The position numbers and the translations under genes were made by a program. A stretch of 64,000 bases of DNA, from positions 95,311 to 159,310 of the forward strand of contig JADJAL010000005.1 in the NCBI GenBank assembly GCA_016704305.1. The letters are read 5' to 3'. The stretch's first letter is position 1. Every line of letters begins with the position of its first letter. Under the pieces are notes generated by a model that was not told the origin of the DNA, searched no databases, and saw only the letters and a program-made list of their open reading frames with translations. Positions 34,489 to 43,851 of this stretch are shown here, piece after piece. The stretch is from Haliea sp. GTDB taxonomy: Bacteria; Pseudomonadota; Gammaproteobacteria; Pseudomonadales; Halieaceae.

Positions 34489-35696
34489 AGTCCGCTCTTG
34501 ATTTTGATCCAGGTGCGGGAGCGGCGCCGTGCCAGCTTGGGTTCGAGAATCTGCGACGCTTGCAGGCGCTGGCGCGTATCAGCGTCGGGATATATCGCAG
34601 GGTCGTCGGTGATGGCCGGGTCCACCAGTGCGGTGGCGCTGGCATTGGCATTGGCGTAGCCGGTGAAATTGGACGCCCTGGCAATCACGTCGGGGCGCAG
34701 CATGAAATCCAGGAACAGGTAGGCGTTGTCGATGTTCGGTGCGTCGGCCGGAATGTACATCACGTCGTACCAGTCGACGCTGCCTTCCTGTGGAATGGTA
34801 TACGCCAGGTCCACGTCCAGGCCGGTCTCGGCGGCGCGCGCGCTGGCCACCGCGTAGTCGCCGGACCAGCTCATCGCGACGCACACTTCCTCGCTGGGCA
34901 GATCCAGCAGCATCTTGGTGGAGCTGAAGTACTTGATGTAGGGGCGCACGGACTTCAGCAGGTCTTCCACCTTCTGCAAGTGGTCGGGGTCCACGGAGTT
35001 GGGTGGGTAGCCCAGGTACAGCATCGCCATCGGAATCACCGACGTGGGATCGTCGAGCCAGCTGACGCCGCAGTCCGCGAAGCGCGCCACCACGGCCGGG
35101 TCAAAAATCATCGCAGCGCTCGATAGTGGCGCGTCGGGCATGCGTTCAGCCACCAGCCTGCGGTTGTAGGTGAAGCCGGTGGTGCCCCACATGTAGGGCA
35201 CGCCGGCGATGCCGACGCCGAAGTCATCCTCGATTTTGTCGACCAGCGTGTGGTCTATGTGGCGCCAGTTCTTCAGGCGCGACGTATCCACGATGTGGTA
35301 GACGCCTATTGGAATCAGGCGCGCGGAAAATGACGTGGCGTGGTTCACCACGTCGTAGCCGGAGTGGCCGGTCATCAGTTTGGTATCGACCATTTCGCTG
35401 GAGTCGTACACATCGTAGTTCACCTTGATGCCGTACTCGCGCTCGAATTCTTCCAGTAATTCAGGGTCGATATAGTCGGCCCAGTTGTAGATGTTGAGCG
35501 TGGGCGTTGCGGCAGCAGCAGCGGCCAACGCCCGGCCAGTGCACAGCAGAAAAAGCAGCGCAACAAACAGCCGCGGGAGGATAAGCTCCCGCCCGGTCCA
35601 TCGTTCGTTATCGCGCTGGTGGTGGCGTATCTCAGCAGGCGTTTGCGCTGCGCCTGCATGCCCCGGTGTGTGCCCGATCGTCGGTCTCTCCTGCAT
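34485..35696 (-). CDS. potF: Polyamine (putrescine) ABC transporter substrate-binding protein
   Basis: 403 residues as called. Mature protein starts near TPTLNIYNWADYIDPELLEE, the PotD/PotF signature, with VNHATSFSARLIPIGVYHIV and GIAGVPYMWGTTGFTYN. The signal peptide is PRLFVALLFLLCTGRALAA, but it is preceded by about 40 residues and no other ATG, GTG or TTG lies between. So the true start is unclear. Periplasmic capture of putrescine or a related polyamine. First gene of the operon; 228 bp separate it from the divergent radical SAM gene. Confidence 0.88.
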   Translation of the reverse strand: MQERPTIGHTPGHAGAAQTPAEIRHHQRDNERWTGRELILPRLFVALLFLLCTGRALAAAAAATPTLNIYNWADYIDPELLEEFEREYGIKVNYDVYDSSEMVDTKLMTGHSGYDVVNHATSFSARLIPIGVYHIVDTSRLKNWRHIDHTLVDKIEDDFGVGIAGVPYMWGTTGFTYNRRLVAERMPDAPLSSAAMIFDPAVVARFADCGVSWLDDPTSVIPMAMLYLGYPPNSVDPDHLQKVEDLLKSVRPYIKYFSSTKMLLDLPSEEVCVAMSWSGDYAVASARAAETGLDVDLAYTIPQEGSVDWYDVMYIPADAPNIDNAYLFLDFMLRPDVIARASNFTGYANANASATALVDPAITDDPAIYPDADTRQRLQASQILEPKLARRRSRTWIKIKSGL

Positions 35697-35883
35697 GGAA
35701 ACCGTGGTGTCGCCGTTGCAGGATTGGCCTGCAGCGGTGGTGCGTGGCAGGCATTATATCCATAATAGCCTCCACGTCGTGTGGGTATATTCCAGGATCT
35801 GAATAATGCTGGATTTGTGACACAACCCGATTGTCTGGAAACGTGCGATAGGCGAAGATAGAACGCTTGCGATTATAAGTGTA

Positions 35884-35902
35884 CATCCTGCAATGCAGGA
35901 TG
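35884..35902. promoter_or_regulatory. 19-bp perfect palindrome upstream of the radical SAM gene
   Basis: CATCCTGCAATGCAGGATG is a perfect palindrome around a central A, 22 bp before the radical SAM ATG and within the potF / radical SAM divergent region. It could be an operator, or form a 9-bp hairpin in the 5' leader. Seen directly; role inferred. Confidence 0.5.
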
Positions 35903-35924
35903 GCTTGCACTGGAGCCACCCGTC

Positions 35925-38555
35925 ATGGAAACAATTGCGTTATTGCCGCTAAAAACCACCACTAAATGCATGGTGAAGCTGGGGCCAGAAGGTGTGCATC
36001 TGCACAGCCCTTACGGAGCCCCGGTACAGAAGCTGCAATTTCACGAATTGGTGACCCTGCTGGTACTGCAAAGTGGTGACTATACCGATGCGACCGAAGT
36101 GGCGTCCGTCGTCTCCACCCGAACCGGAACACCTGGCGCGGACATTGAGCGCTTTGTGCGTATCCTGGTCCGACATGGCCGAGTGCGCCGTCTGCGCCGT
36201 GCTATCCCGCTGGCCAATTTACTTCCTTTTGAAAGTCCCGGCAGCACAATCGCAACCGCACTGCACGAAGGCTTGATAGTCCTGAAACTTCCGCAGACCT
36301 TGATAGTTCGCGATGGCTCGTTTCAGTTGGTTGATCACGACGGTCGCCTCATGCTGGGTCTTTCCGCGGCTGAGTTGATTGCCGTCAGCCAGTTTGTCCA
36401 GCCGACACTGTTTGCCGACGGATTGCAGCGCCAACGCACGCTGCTTGCGAAGCGCGCTCTGGACGAGGCCAGGCTGGCAAGCATACTGTCGTCTCTGTAT
36501 GACTCGGGCCTGCTGTCACTGGTTGAGCAGGCGGCGGTAGAACAAAAGCAAAAGGTGCACAGCTACAAGCGGACGTTAAAGGAGAACATCGCACAGCAAG
36601 CTGCCGAGCACGAAAAAAAGGAAGCGCTGCGTTATCAGCAGACTGGAGTGTATAGAACCAAGGTCATACCGGTAGCCTTCGGTGATGCAATTCCCACGGC
36701 ACTGGGCTTGGTGATTGCGTATAGCAAAGCCTATAACGCGGGCTGCCTGGACGCGTTCTATGATTTTCGCCTGGATTGGATATGGGATGAGGCCCGAACG
36801 GCTGGCTATACCGCCAGGCCCGCTATATACCTGTTTTCAAATTACCTGTGGACCCATGAAAACAGCATCGCGGTATCCGAGACCGTAAAGCGCCTTAGCC
36901 CTGGCAGCATCACCATACACGGTGGTCCGGACACGCCGAAGTATGCCCAGGATGCAATCGACTATTTCGCCAAGTTCCCGCACGTCGACATTATTATTCG
37001 CGGCGAGGGCGAGGCGAGCGCCGCCGATACACTGGATAAACTGCGCGGCGTCATCGGCCAGCAAGACCCGGATCTTTCCGTGTTGCAGGGCGTTCCGGGC
37101 ATCACGTACCGATACCGCGGCGAGATCTTCCGCAATCCCGATCGACCCCGCATTGAGGATCTGGACACGATACCTTCGCCCTTTCTGACGGGCTTGTTTG
37201 ACGCGTATCAGGGCGTGCCTCGCCTGCACGCGACTCTGGAGACCAACCGCGGCTGTCCCTACGGCTGCACCTTTTGTGACTGGGGTAGCGCCACCACGAG
37301 CAAGATCCGCAAATTTGCGCTGGAAAGGGTGTTTGGCGAATTGAAGTGGTGTTCCGATACAAAAGTCGAATCGGTGTCCCAGTGCGATGCCAATTTTGGA
37401 ATTTTTGAACGCGATGTCGATATCGCCGTGTGCGTTGCCGAATTGAAGAAATCGACGGGTTATCCGCAAACCTTCGGTGGTAGCTACGCCAAGAACTCGA
37501 CCAAGTACCTGCAGAAAATCATCAAGGTGCTGGCCGATGCGGGGATTCTCGCCCAGGGCGTCCTGTCACTGCAGACGATGGATGAAAACACGTTGAGCGT
37601 TATCAAACGCTCCAATATCAAGGTGGAGAAATACGACGCTCTCGCCACTGAAATGCGTAATTCCAACCTGCAATTGACGGTCGAGCTGATGATGGGTTTG
37701 CCGGGTGCGACCCTGCAAGGCTTTATCAACGACCTGCAGCAGTGCATCGATCGGGATATCCAGGCACGCATCAATCACACTACCTTGTTGGTCAATAGCC
37801 CGATGAACAGTCCCGATTACCGCGCGGAGCACCAGATCGAGACGGGCACGGAACTGGGGCCGGGAAAAATGCCGGTGCTGGTCGCGACCAAAACGTATAC
37901 CAGGGAAGACCTGGAGACGATGATGGCATTGCGCAATGTTTACCTGTTGCTGGACAATTTCGGCGTGATGCGCCTGTGCGCGCGATTTGTCCGCCAGCAG
38001 ACAGGCATGGCCGAAATGGAGTTTTATCAGGCGCTGCTTCTCAAAGCAGGCCGTCAGAACGCGCAGCATGCGTGGCCTCTACTCAACACATTGCTGAATT
38101 ATGGGCACGATCTCATGGCGCCGCCCTATAGCTGGGCGTTGGTGTTCGCGGAGCTGCGCGGGTTTTTGATCAAGGAGTGCGGCGTACCGGATGACAGCGC
38201 GCTCGACGCCATTCTCACCGCCCAGCACGCAATCCTGCCGGCACATGGTCGGACGTTCCCGCATGTGGTTGAACTACCGCATGACGTAGTGGCCTGGCAC
38301 GCCATGATGCTGGAGTCCAAAGGTGCGGGTCATTGGCGAGATTGGCAGGCACTGGTTCCCCCGCTGGCCAGTTTTGGACCAGGTCGGCTGGAGGTCAATG
38401 ATGCGGATGGCAAGGTGACCAACTTGCTCGGTTGCGAAATAGGCATCAGTTCTGGCGGCGCAAACTGGGATATGGATTCAGGGATTGCGCGCGCCCGGGT
38501 GGATATGTCCTACAATGCCGCGGGCCTGGCGCCCGACATCATCCAGGTGGCCTGA
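35925..38555 (+). CDS. B12-binding-type radical SAM protein with N-terminal winged-helix-like extension
   Basis: 876 residues. Residues 1-235 are an unusual N-terminal region; part of it (VRDGSFQLVDHDGRLMLGLS and the helices after it) resembles a PqqD-like winged helix as found in peptide-modifying radical SAM enzymes. Then a B12-binding-like Rossmann domain (IYLFSNYLWTHENSIAVSET, SITIHGGPDTPKYAQDAIDY), then the radical SAM core with RGCPYGCTFCDWG: Cys444, Cys448, Cys451 bind the 4Fe-4S cluster. A C-terminal region of about 200 residues follows. GGAG lies 10 bases before the ATG. The reaction is unknown. A PuuB-like oxidase and a triple-Nif11 protein follow on the same strand. Confidence 0.85.
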   Translation: METIALLPLKTTTKCMVKLGPEGVHLHSPYGAPVQKLQFHELVTLLVLQSGDYTDATEVASVVSTRTGTPGADIERFVRILVRHGRVRRLRRAIPLANLLPFESPGSTIATALHEGLIVLKLPQTLIVRDGSFQLVDHDGRLMLGLSAAELIAVSQFVQPTLFADGLQRQRTLLAKRALDEARLASILSSLYDSGLLSLVEQAAVEQKQKVHSYKRTLKENIAQQAAEHEKKEALRYQQTGVYRTKVIPVAFGDAIPTALGLVIAYSKAYNAGCLDAFYDFRLDWIWDEARTAGYTARPAIYLFSNYLWTHENSIAVSETVKRLSPGSITIHGGPDTPKYAQDAIDYFAKFPHVDIIIRGEGEASAADTLDKLRGVIGQQDPDLSVLQGVPGITYRYRGEIFRNPDRPRIEDLDTIPSPFLTGLFDAYQGVPRLHATLETNRGCPYGCTFCDWGSATTSKIRKFALERVFGELKWCSDTKVESVSQCDANFGIFERDVDIAVCVAELKKSTGYPQTFGGSYAKNSTKYLQKIIKVLADAGILAQGVLSLQTMDENTLSVIKRSNIKVEKYDALATEMRNSNLQLTVELMMGLPGATLQGFINDLQQCIDRDIQARINHTTLLVNSPMNSPDYRAEHQIETGTELGPGKMPVLVATKTYTREDLETMMALRNVYLLLDNFGVMRLCARFVRQQTGMAEMEFYQALLLKAGRQNAQHAWPLLNTLLNYGHDLMAPPYSWALVFAELRGFLIKECGVPDDSALDAILTAQHAILPAHGRTFPHVVELPHDVVAWHAMMLESKGAGHWRDWQALVPPLASFGPGRLEVNDADGKVTNLLGCEIGISSGGANWDMDSGIARARVDMSYNAAGLAPDIIQVA

Positions 38556-38606
38556 GCAGGTGATCGACGCCACAGCGCGACCACGATTCTGCCACGCGAT
38601 TAGCTT

Positions 38607-39887
38607 ATGCGCTTAGCCGATACTCACCCTACCTCTTACTACGCAGCAACTCGCACTGAGACCCCGGCGTTTCCTACGCTGCAGGGTGAGGTGCGCAGCG
38701 ATGTCTGCGTGGTGGGAGCCGGCTTCACCGGGCTTTCCACTGCGCTGACGCTGGCGGAGCGTGGCTATAGCGTGACCGTGCTCGAGCAGCACCGGGTGGG
38801 CTGGGGCGCCTCCGGTCGCAACGGCGGGCAGATGCTCGGTGGCCTGCCGGGAGAAGCCAACCTGCAACGGCACTGGGGGACTGCCCATGCGGATGCCCTG
38901 TTTGAGCTGGGGTACCGCGGGCATGCGATCATCGCGCAGCGGGTGCAGCAGTACGCTATCGATTGTGACCTGAAATACGGCGCCATCGATGTCGCGCTGA
39001 GGCCGCGCCATCTGGCGCACCAGCAGCAGACGCATGCAGCGCTGTGCGCGCGGGGCATGGAGGACCAGGTGCGTTTGGTGAAGGCGGATGAGCTGCAACA
39101 CTTACTGGGTACGGACAAGTACCTGGGCGGCCTGGTCAATACGCGCAACGGGCATCTGCATCCCCTCAATTTATGTTTGGGCGAAGCGCGGGCCGCCGCG
39201 GCGCTCGGCGTATCCCTGTTTGAGGGCAGCGGGGTCACCGCAATCGAGCACGGCACCCAGGCTGTGGTGAAAACCGCGCAGGGCAGCGTGCGCGCGGATT
39301 TTGTCGTGCTGGCAGGCAACGCCTATCAGCAACTGGAGCCCGCCGTGCTGTCCGGCCTGATCTTTCCCGCAGGTAGTTATATTGTGGCGACAGAGCCGCT
39401 GAGCGCAGCGGAGGCGGCGCAGATAAACCCGCTGGATCTCGCGGTGTGCGACATGAATGAAGTGCTCGATTACTTTCGCCTCTCGGCGGATCGTCGGTTG
39501 CTGTTTGGCGGGCGCTGTAATTACTCCGGTCGTGAGCCCCGCGACATCGGCGGTACGATGGTGCCGCGACTGCGCCGCATCTACCCGCAACTGGCGCACA
39601 AACGCGTGGAGTATGCCTGGGGCGGCAAGATCGCCATCGTCCTCAATCGCGTACCGCTGCTGGGGCGAATCGGCCCCAATGTTTTCTATGCGCTGGGCTA
39701 TAGCGGCCACGGCGTGAGCCTCAGCCATGCTGTCGGTGAAGTATTGGCGGATGCGGTCGCGGGCACCTGCGAGCGCATGGACGTGTTCGCCAGGGTGCCG
39801 CACCGCAAAATACCCTTCGGACAAACGTTCGGCAGCCAGATGGTAGCGCTGGGGATGCTCTATTTCCGCCTGCGCGATTTGCTGTAG
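38607..39887 (+). CDS. puuB: Gamma-glutamylputrescine oxidase-like FAD oxidoreductase
   Basis: 426 residues, DAO-type flavoprotein. FAD-binding VCVVGAGFTGLSTALTLAER near the N-terminus; RVGWGASGRNGGQMLGGLPG and the C-terminal NVFYALGYSGHGVSLSHAVG are typical of PuuB and close relatives. PuuB oxidises gamma-glutamylputrescine after PuuA ligation; puuA is not in the window, so a different amine substrate is possible. Next to the putrescine importer, it supports a polyamine use role. 51 bp after the radical SAM gene, so possibly cotranscribed. Confidence 0.85.
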   Translation: MRLADTHPTSYYAATRTETPAFPTLQGEVRSDVCVVGAGFTGLSTALTLAERGYSVTVLEQHRVGWGASGRNGGQMLGGLPGEANLQRHWGTAHADALFELGYRGHAIIAQRVQQYAIDCDLKYGAIDVALRPRHLAHQQQTHAALCARGMEDQVRLVKADELQHLLGTDKYLGGLVNTRNGHLHPLNLCLGEARAAAALGVSLFEGSGVTAIEHGTQAVVKTAQGSVRADFVVLAGNAYQQLEPAVLSGLIFPAGSYIVATEPLSAAEAAQINPLDLAVCDMNEVLDYFRLSADRRLLFGGRCNYSGREPRDIGGTMVPRLRRIYPQLAHKRVEYAWGGKIAIVLNRVPLLGRIGPNVFYALGYSGHGVSLSHAVGEVLADAVAGTCERMDVFARVPHRKIPFGQTFGSQMVALGMLYFRLRDLL

Positions 39888-40029
39888 TTACCCGCCGCAA
39901 CCCCACGCCACATTCGCCGCGCCCGGCAACAAGCCAGTCGTTCTGCACCACGGCAGGGCGCGATGCGCCATTGTAGTGCGTATTTTTGGCAAATTCCCGC
40001 CGATAACCCCAAGAATGCCTCCTCAATAC

Positions 40030-40045
40030 TGGTACGAATATTGCT
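40030..40045 (+). promoter_or_regulatory. Sigma-54 promoter
   Basis: TGGTACGAATATTGCT matches the consensus TGGCACG-N4-TTGCW at all but one position, with correct GG to GC spacing of ten bases. It faces the triple-Nif11 gene; the start of transcription would fall near 40057, leaving a leader of about 57 bases. No activator gene is directly adjacent. Confidence 0.75.
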
Positions 40046-40113
40046 TCGTCGCATTTGTGATGCGAAGTCGAATCGGGGCTCACCCCGTCAACAGTCAATT
40101 TTGAGGATTAGGT

Positions 40114-41262
40114 ATGGCGATTGAAGCGGTAGTTCAGTTCCTGGAAGCAACGTCCCAGAACCCCACGCTCAGTGCGGGACTCGCGGGTATCATCGGCGTG
40201 GGTGACGGTGATATCAGCAGTGCCGGGGCCCTGGACCAGGATGAAGCAGGGGCGCTCCTCGGGCAGCGCAGCGTGCTGGTCACAACGTTTGCCGAACAGA
40301 ACGGTTACGTGTTCACCGTCGCTGAACTGCGCGCGGTCATCGGCGTATTCCAGCGCTACAAGGCGGGGGAGTTGTCAGAGGCCGAGTTTTCCAGCGCACT
40401 GGGTCTGGACAGCGCGTCCAAATTGGCAGCCAGCCAATTGGATTCGCTGGGGGAATCCGTGGGCATGGTCTTCCTGGGCGTGAAGTACAACGTCAAGAAG
40501 GAGGGGCGCAGCGCCCACCAGGTGTTGGATTTCATGAAAAAGACCGCTGAGAACGCCGAGTTTCGCGAGCAGTTGCGGGAAATCCTTCATGTTGGCGACG
40601 GCGACATCAGTGATTTTGGCGCACTCGATGCGGATGAACTGCAAGCGTTGCAGGGCAGTCGCGGGGCGCTGGTGGCCGAGTTCGCCGCGCGCCACGGCTT
40701 CGTGTTTACCCTTTCGGACCTGATAGCCGTCACCGACGCTTTCCAGCGCGTGCAGTCCGGGCAGTTGAGCGGTGAAGAATTCGACAAGTTCCTCAAGCTG
40801 AGCGTCAGTTCAAAGGACTTCTTCCCATTCATTGAGAACGTTGTCTCAATGACGTACAAGGGTTTCAGCTACGCCAATCCGGTGGCCTCGAATGCGCAGG
40901 ACAACACGCTGGCGGTGGTGCGCTTCATGGAGCGCTCCGAGAGTGATGTCGCGCTGCAGAGGCAACTTGTGAGTATCCTGGGCGGTGACGGCAACATCAG
41001 CAATCCTGCCGAGCTGGATCTGGAAGAGGCCCGCGCGCTGGGCAGTGATCGCAGCAAGCAAATCGTCGAACTGGGTGCTGAACACGGTTTCCGCTTTACC
41101 GAGTCAGACCTGAGCGCCGTGGTTGGCGCGTTTCAAATGGTCAAGGACGGCGAGCTTTCCATGGAGAGCTGTACCCGCATCCTGGGCCTTGGCAAATCGC
41201 AAGAGGCCCTTGCCAGCGTGGAGAAAAGCGCGCGCAGGATCTACCGCGGCGTTCGCTACTAA
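40114..41262 (+). CDS. Protein of three tandem Nif11-like repeats
   Basis: 382 residues built from three repeats at about 6-125, 136-253 and 267-382. Each has an N-terminal helix (VVQFLEATSQNPTLSAGL, VLDFMKKTAENAEFREQL, VVRFMERSESDVALQRQL), a GDGDIS/GDGNIS segment with LDxDE-like acids, then the Nif11 pattern AEQNGYVFTVAEL / AARHGFVFTLSDL / GAEHGFRFTESDL, then GELSxExF. Each ends with a similar aromatic motif: FLGVKY, YKGFSY, YRGVRY. Nif11 domains usually serve as leaders of ribosomal peptide precursors or occur in nitrogen-fixers; here there is no Gly-Gly cleavage site or Cys-rich core. GAGG precedes the ATG, and a sigma-54 promoter lies upstream. Function unknown. Confidence 0.75.
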   Translation: MAIEAVVQFLEATSQNPTLSAGLAGIIGVGDGDISSAGALDQDEAGALLGQRSVLVTTFAEQNGYVFTVAELRAVIGVFQRYKAGELSEAEFSSALGLDSASKLAASQLDSLGESVGMVFLGVKYNVKKEGRSAHQVLDFMKKTAENAEFREQLREILHVGDGDISDFGALDADELQALQGSRGALVAEFAARHGFVFTLSDLIAVTDAFQRVQSGQLSGEEFDKFLKLSVSSKDFFPFIENVVSMTYKGFSYANPVASNAQDNTLAVVRFMERSESDVALQRQLVSILGGDGNISNPAELDLEEARALGSDRSKQIVELGAEHGFRFTESDLSAVVGAFQMVKDGELSMESCTRILGLGKSQEALASVEKSARRIYRGVRY

Positions 41263-41268
41263 ACCGAC

Positions 41269-42159
41269 TCACTGCGCGAGCAATCCCTCGCGCAGTGCTC
41301 GCGCCGTTTGCTTGATGCGGCGGATGTTATCCGGCCCCATGCGCAGCAACTGCTTTTGCAGGGCGGGCAGGCTCTCCAGCGCCGGATCGGCGTAGATGTA
41401 AACCACTGACTTGGTGTTCAGAGCGATTGGCTCCGCGATCTCCGGCGTGGCCAGGATCATATCCAGTGCGCGGATCACGGCATTGTCAAAATCATTGGGA
41501 TCGAGTCCGAGCTGCTCAAACGCCTGCTTGTACAGCGGTCGCAAGGTGTGAAAGGTCTCCACCATTACCCCGACGTTGAGCGCCGCTATGGCGTTCGCGT
41601 GGCTGTCATAGCGGCGGTAGCTGTCAGCGCCCATAAAGAGCAGGTCGCCCTGCCGTTCCACGCTGAAGGCCTGCGTTAGAGGCTCTGTCGGCAACATTTT
41701 GCGCAGGATAATGCCGCGTCCGAGCGCATCGACCAGCGCCGCGGTCACATCCAGCGGGTGTTCGTTGCTCGCCAGTTTGCTGAGCAAGTTGCCCGCGCCT
41801 GCTGCCGCTACCTGCTGGCGCAACACGGCATCGCCATCCACGGGTATTTGCTGAGCAGCCGCGTCCTGCGGGATTTGTCCTGCCGCGAGTGCATCCGATT
41901 CTGCCGCAGTGGCATCGGGTACGGTTACGGTCACGGCCTCCTCTCGCTCAGGTATATCGGGCGTGGGCGGGAGTTCAGGAACAACTGCGGGGACGACGAC
42001 AGGCGGCAGGCTGGCAGCGGTCTCGGCAGGTTTCTCTTCCGACCAGAACCAGAAGATCACCAGCCCTGCGATCACAGCCAGAGCAAGAACCAACTCCACA
42101 AGCGGAAACCTGCTGCGCCGCGTATCGCGGCTGATAACATCGTCAGGGTCTGCTCTCAT
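41269..42159 (-). CDS. DUF3014 domain protein
   Basis: 296 residues. One N-terminal transmembrane helix (LVELVLALAVIAGLVIFWFW), a Pro/Val/Glu-rich linker, then the DUF3014 domain (NLLSKLASNEHPLDVTAALV, SYRRYDSHANAIAALNV, LYKQAFEQLGLDPNDFD). Likely an inner-membrane protein with a periplasmic domain; no known function. It converges on the triple-Nif11 gene with six bases between stops. Confidence 0.8.
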   Translation of the reverse strand: MRADPDDVISRDTRRSRFPLVELVLALAVIAGLVIFWFWSEEKPAETAASLPPVVVPAVVPELPPTPDIPEREEAVTVTVPDATAAESDALAAGQIPQDAAAQQIPVDGDAVLRQQVAAAGAGNLLSKLASNEHPLDVTAALVDALGRGIILRKMLPTEPLTQAFSVERQGDLLFMGADSYRRYDSHANAIAALNVGVMVETFHTLRPLYKQAFEQLGLDPNDFDNAVIRALDMILATPEIAEPIALNTKSVVYIYADPALESLPALQKQLLRMGPDNIRRIKQTARALREGLLAQ

Positions 42160-42450
42160 TGCGGGTACTCCTTGCGTGAATAGCTTGATGGCGCTGCGCT
42201 GCGCGGCCGGGCGGTGGGACGGTGTCCATTCGTGTTGTTGGACAGAATACTATCTGCCCGGTTCGCCAGCCAGTAATGTCGGAATAATACTATGGGGAGA
42301 GGTGTTTTCTGAATCGATGTACGTGCAATTAAAATGATGCGGGCAGCTTACTCCGGAAGTGACGGTTACCGGTCCTGGTGTTTGCGGTGGGCTGGAACCT
42401 GGCACGACCCGGGGCAAAGCCGTGAGGTTTGCTGCAATTGCGGCGGGTAA

Positions 42451-42723
42451 TCAGGCGTTGGAAGCGCCTGAGCGCGATTCGCAGTAGGGTTCGGTTACAA
42501 CGCTGATTTTCTGGCGCATCATGGCTTTTTTCAGCTGCTTGCGGCGCGCCTCTTCCACGTGGATATTGATCGAGCAGAAGAACTCATCGAGTGCTTCTCC
42601 GGTATCGGTTTTGCAGCCGAAGGACTCGCGGCCCTCCTGGATCAGGGCCATAACCAGTAGCAATTCACGCTGGCCCAACTGGATGGTGGCGCCCTGGGCG
42701 CTGTAATCAAGTAAATTAATCAT
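42451..42723 (-). CDS. Small conserved-looking protein, unknown
   Basis: 90 residues from ATG 42723, chosen because AGTGGAG lies six bases upstream; the open frame extends further but without a better start. MINLLDYSAQGATIQLGQRE, then helices with EEARRKQLKKAMMRQK. Soluble, no motif recognised. Intergenic regions of about 290 bp lie on both sides and show nothing I can name. Confidence 0.6.
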   Translation of the reverse strand: MINLLDYSAQGATIQLGQRELLLVMALIQEGRESFGCKTDTGEALDEFFCSINIHVEEARRKQLKKAMMRQKISVVTEPYCESRSGASNA

Positions 42724-43009
42724 CGCTATCTCCACTTGCCAAAACAGTACGTAGACCAGAGTAAGGCAGCTTCGTTCCAAGTATAGCGGATACGGCGAAA
42801 CCCGATCTAAAGCCGTTTTTAACAGTGGGCAGATGGAAAGCAAACCAAAAACTGGAGAAAACTACAGATAGTGGGTGAAAACCTGCTGCAGTTCACGGTT
42901 CCCCGTTGCGATCACACCAGTGCGTGTCCTTGTACGTTCGTATTGGTCGTTTCTCGCTTCAGGCACTCTATGGTCCTATGATGACGCGCAAGCCAGCGCC
43001 GGAGGCACG

Positions 43010-43714
43010 ATGACACTAACACCACCAACAACTCAATCAACGCAATCAACACAAACGCCACCCGCACTGCCCCTGCAGGTGGACATCGTCTCCGATGTGG
43101 TGTGCCCCTGGTGCATCATCGGTTACAAGCAATTAATGAAGGCGCTCGCAGCGCTGCCGGGGCAGTTCGACGTGACGCTGCGCTGGCACCCGTTTGAGCT
43201 TAATCCCGGCATGCCCATGGCCGGTCAGGACCTGCGCGAACACCTGGCACAGAAATACGGTACGACGCCCGAGCAGAGCCAGGGTGCCAGGGCGCGACTG
43301 TCGGCACTGGGCGAGTCGCTGGGTTTCACCTTCGATTATTTTGACGGCATGCGCATGGTCAACACCTTTCGCGCCCATCAGTTGCTGCACTGGGCCGCAG
43401 GCATGGGCCGGCAGACGGCACTGAAGCTGGCGCTGTTCGAGGCGTTTTTCAGCCGCCGTGAGGATGTGAACGATGCAGGCATACTGGCTGACGCTGCAGC
43501 CAGGGCAGGGTTGGATGCAGTGGAGGCAAGCGCCGTATTGGCGGATGCGCGCTATGCGCAGGTGGTGCGCGAGGAGCAACAGTACTGGCTGGAGCACGAG
43601 GTCCACGCCGTGCCGACGTTCTACTTCCAGCAGCAGTACATGGTGCCCGGCGCGCAGGAAGCGGATGCCTTTGTGCGACTGCTGCAAAAAATCCGCGCCA
43701 GGGCCAGCGTGTGA
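43010..43714 (+). CDS. DsbA family (FrnE-like) oxidoreductase
   Basis: 234 residues from ATG 43010 (GGAGG five bases upstream). Thioredoxin-fold protein with active site CPWC at residues 32-35, the inserted helical domain of the FrnE/2-hydroxychromene isomerase type (FDYFDGMRMVNTFRAHQLL), and cis-Pro region HEVHAVPTFYF. No signal peptide, so cytoplasmic. FrnE-like proteins act as disulfide isomerases or in redox stress. Confidence 0.88.
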   Translation: MTLTPPTTQSTQSTQTPPALPLQVDIVSDVVCPWCIIGYKQLMKALAALPGQFDVTLRWHPFELNPGMPMAGQDLREHLAQKYGTTPEQSQGARARLSALGESLGFTFDYFDGMRMVNTFRAHQLLHWAAGMGRQTALKLALFEAFFSRREDVNDAGILADAAARAGLDAVEASAVLADARYAQVVREEQQYWLEHEVHAVPTFYFQQQYMVPGAQEADAFVRLLQKIRARASV

Positions 43715-43851
43715 GCCGTCCTGCCCGGCTGCGGGTGATGCTGCAGGCACGAGTCATGCCCGTTGCAACACAGCGGTAATTTACTTTATGTGTCGTGCTC
43801 GTTAGAGTTGCACATCCTAAAAATGGTAGCAGTGCTCATCCCTGGGTCTTT

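Noticed and set aside
40114..41262. Nitrogen-fixation gene
   Set aside because: Only the domain name links to nif; no nif genes are in the window.
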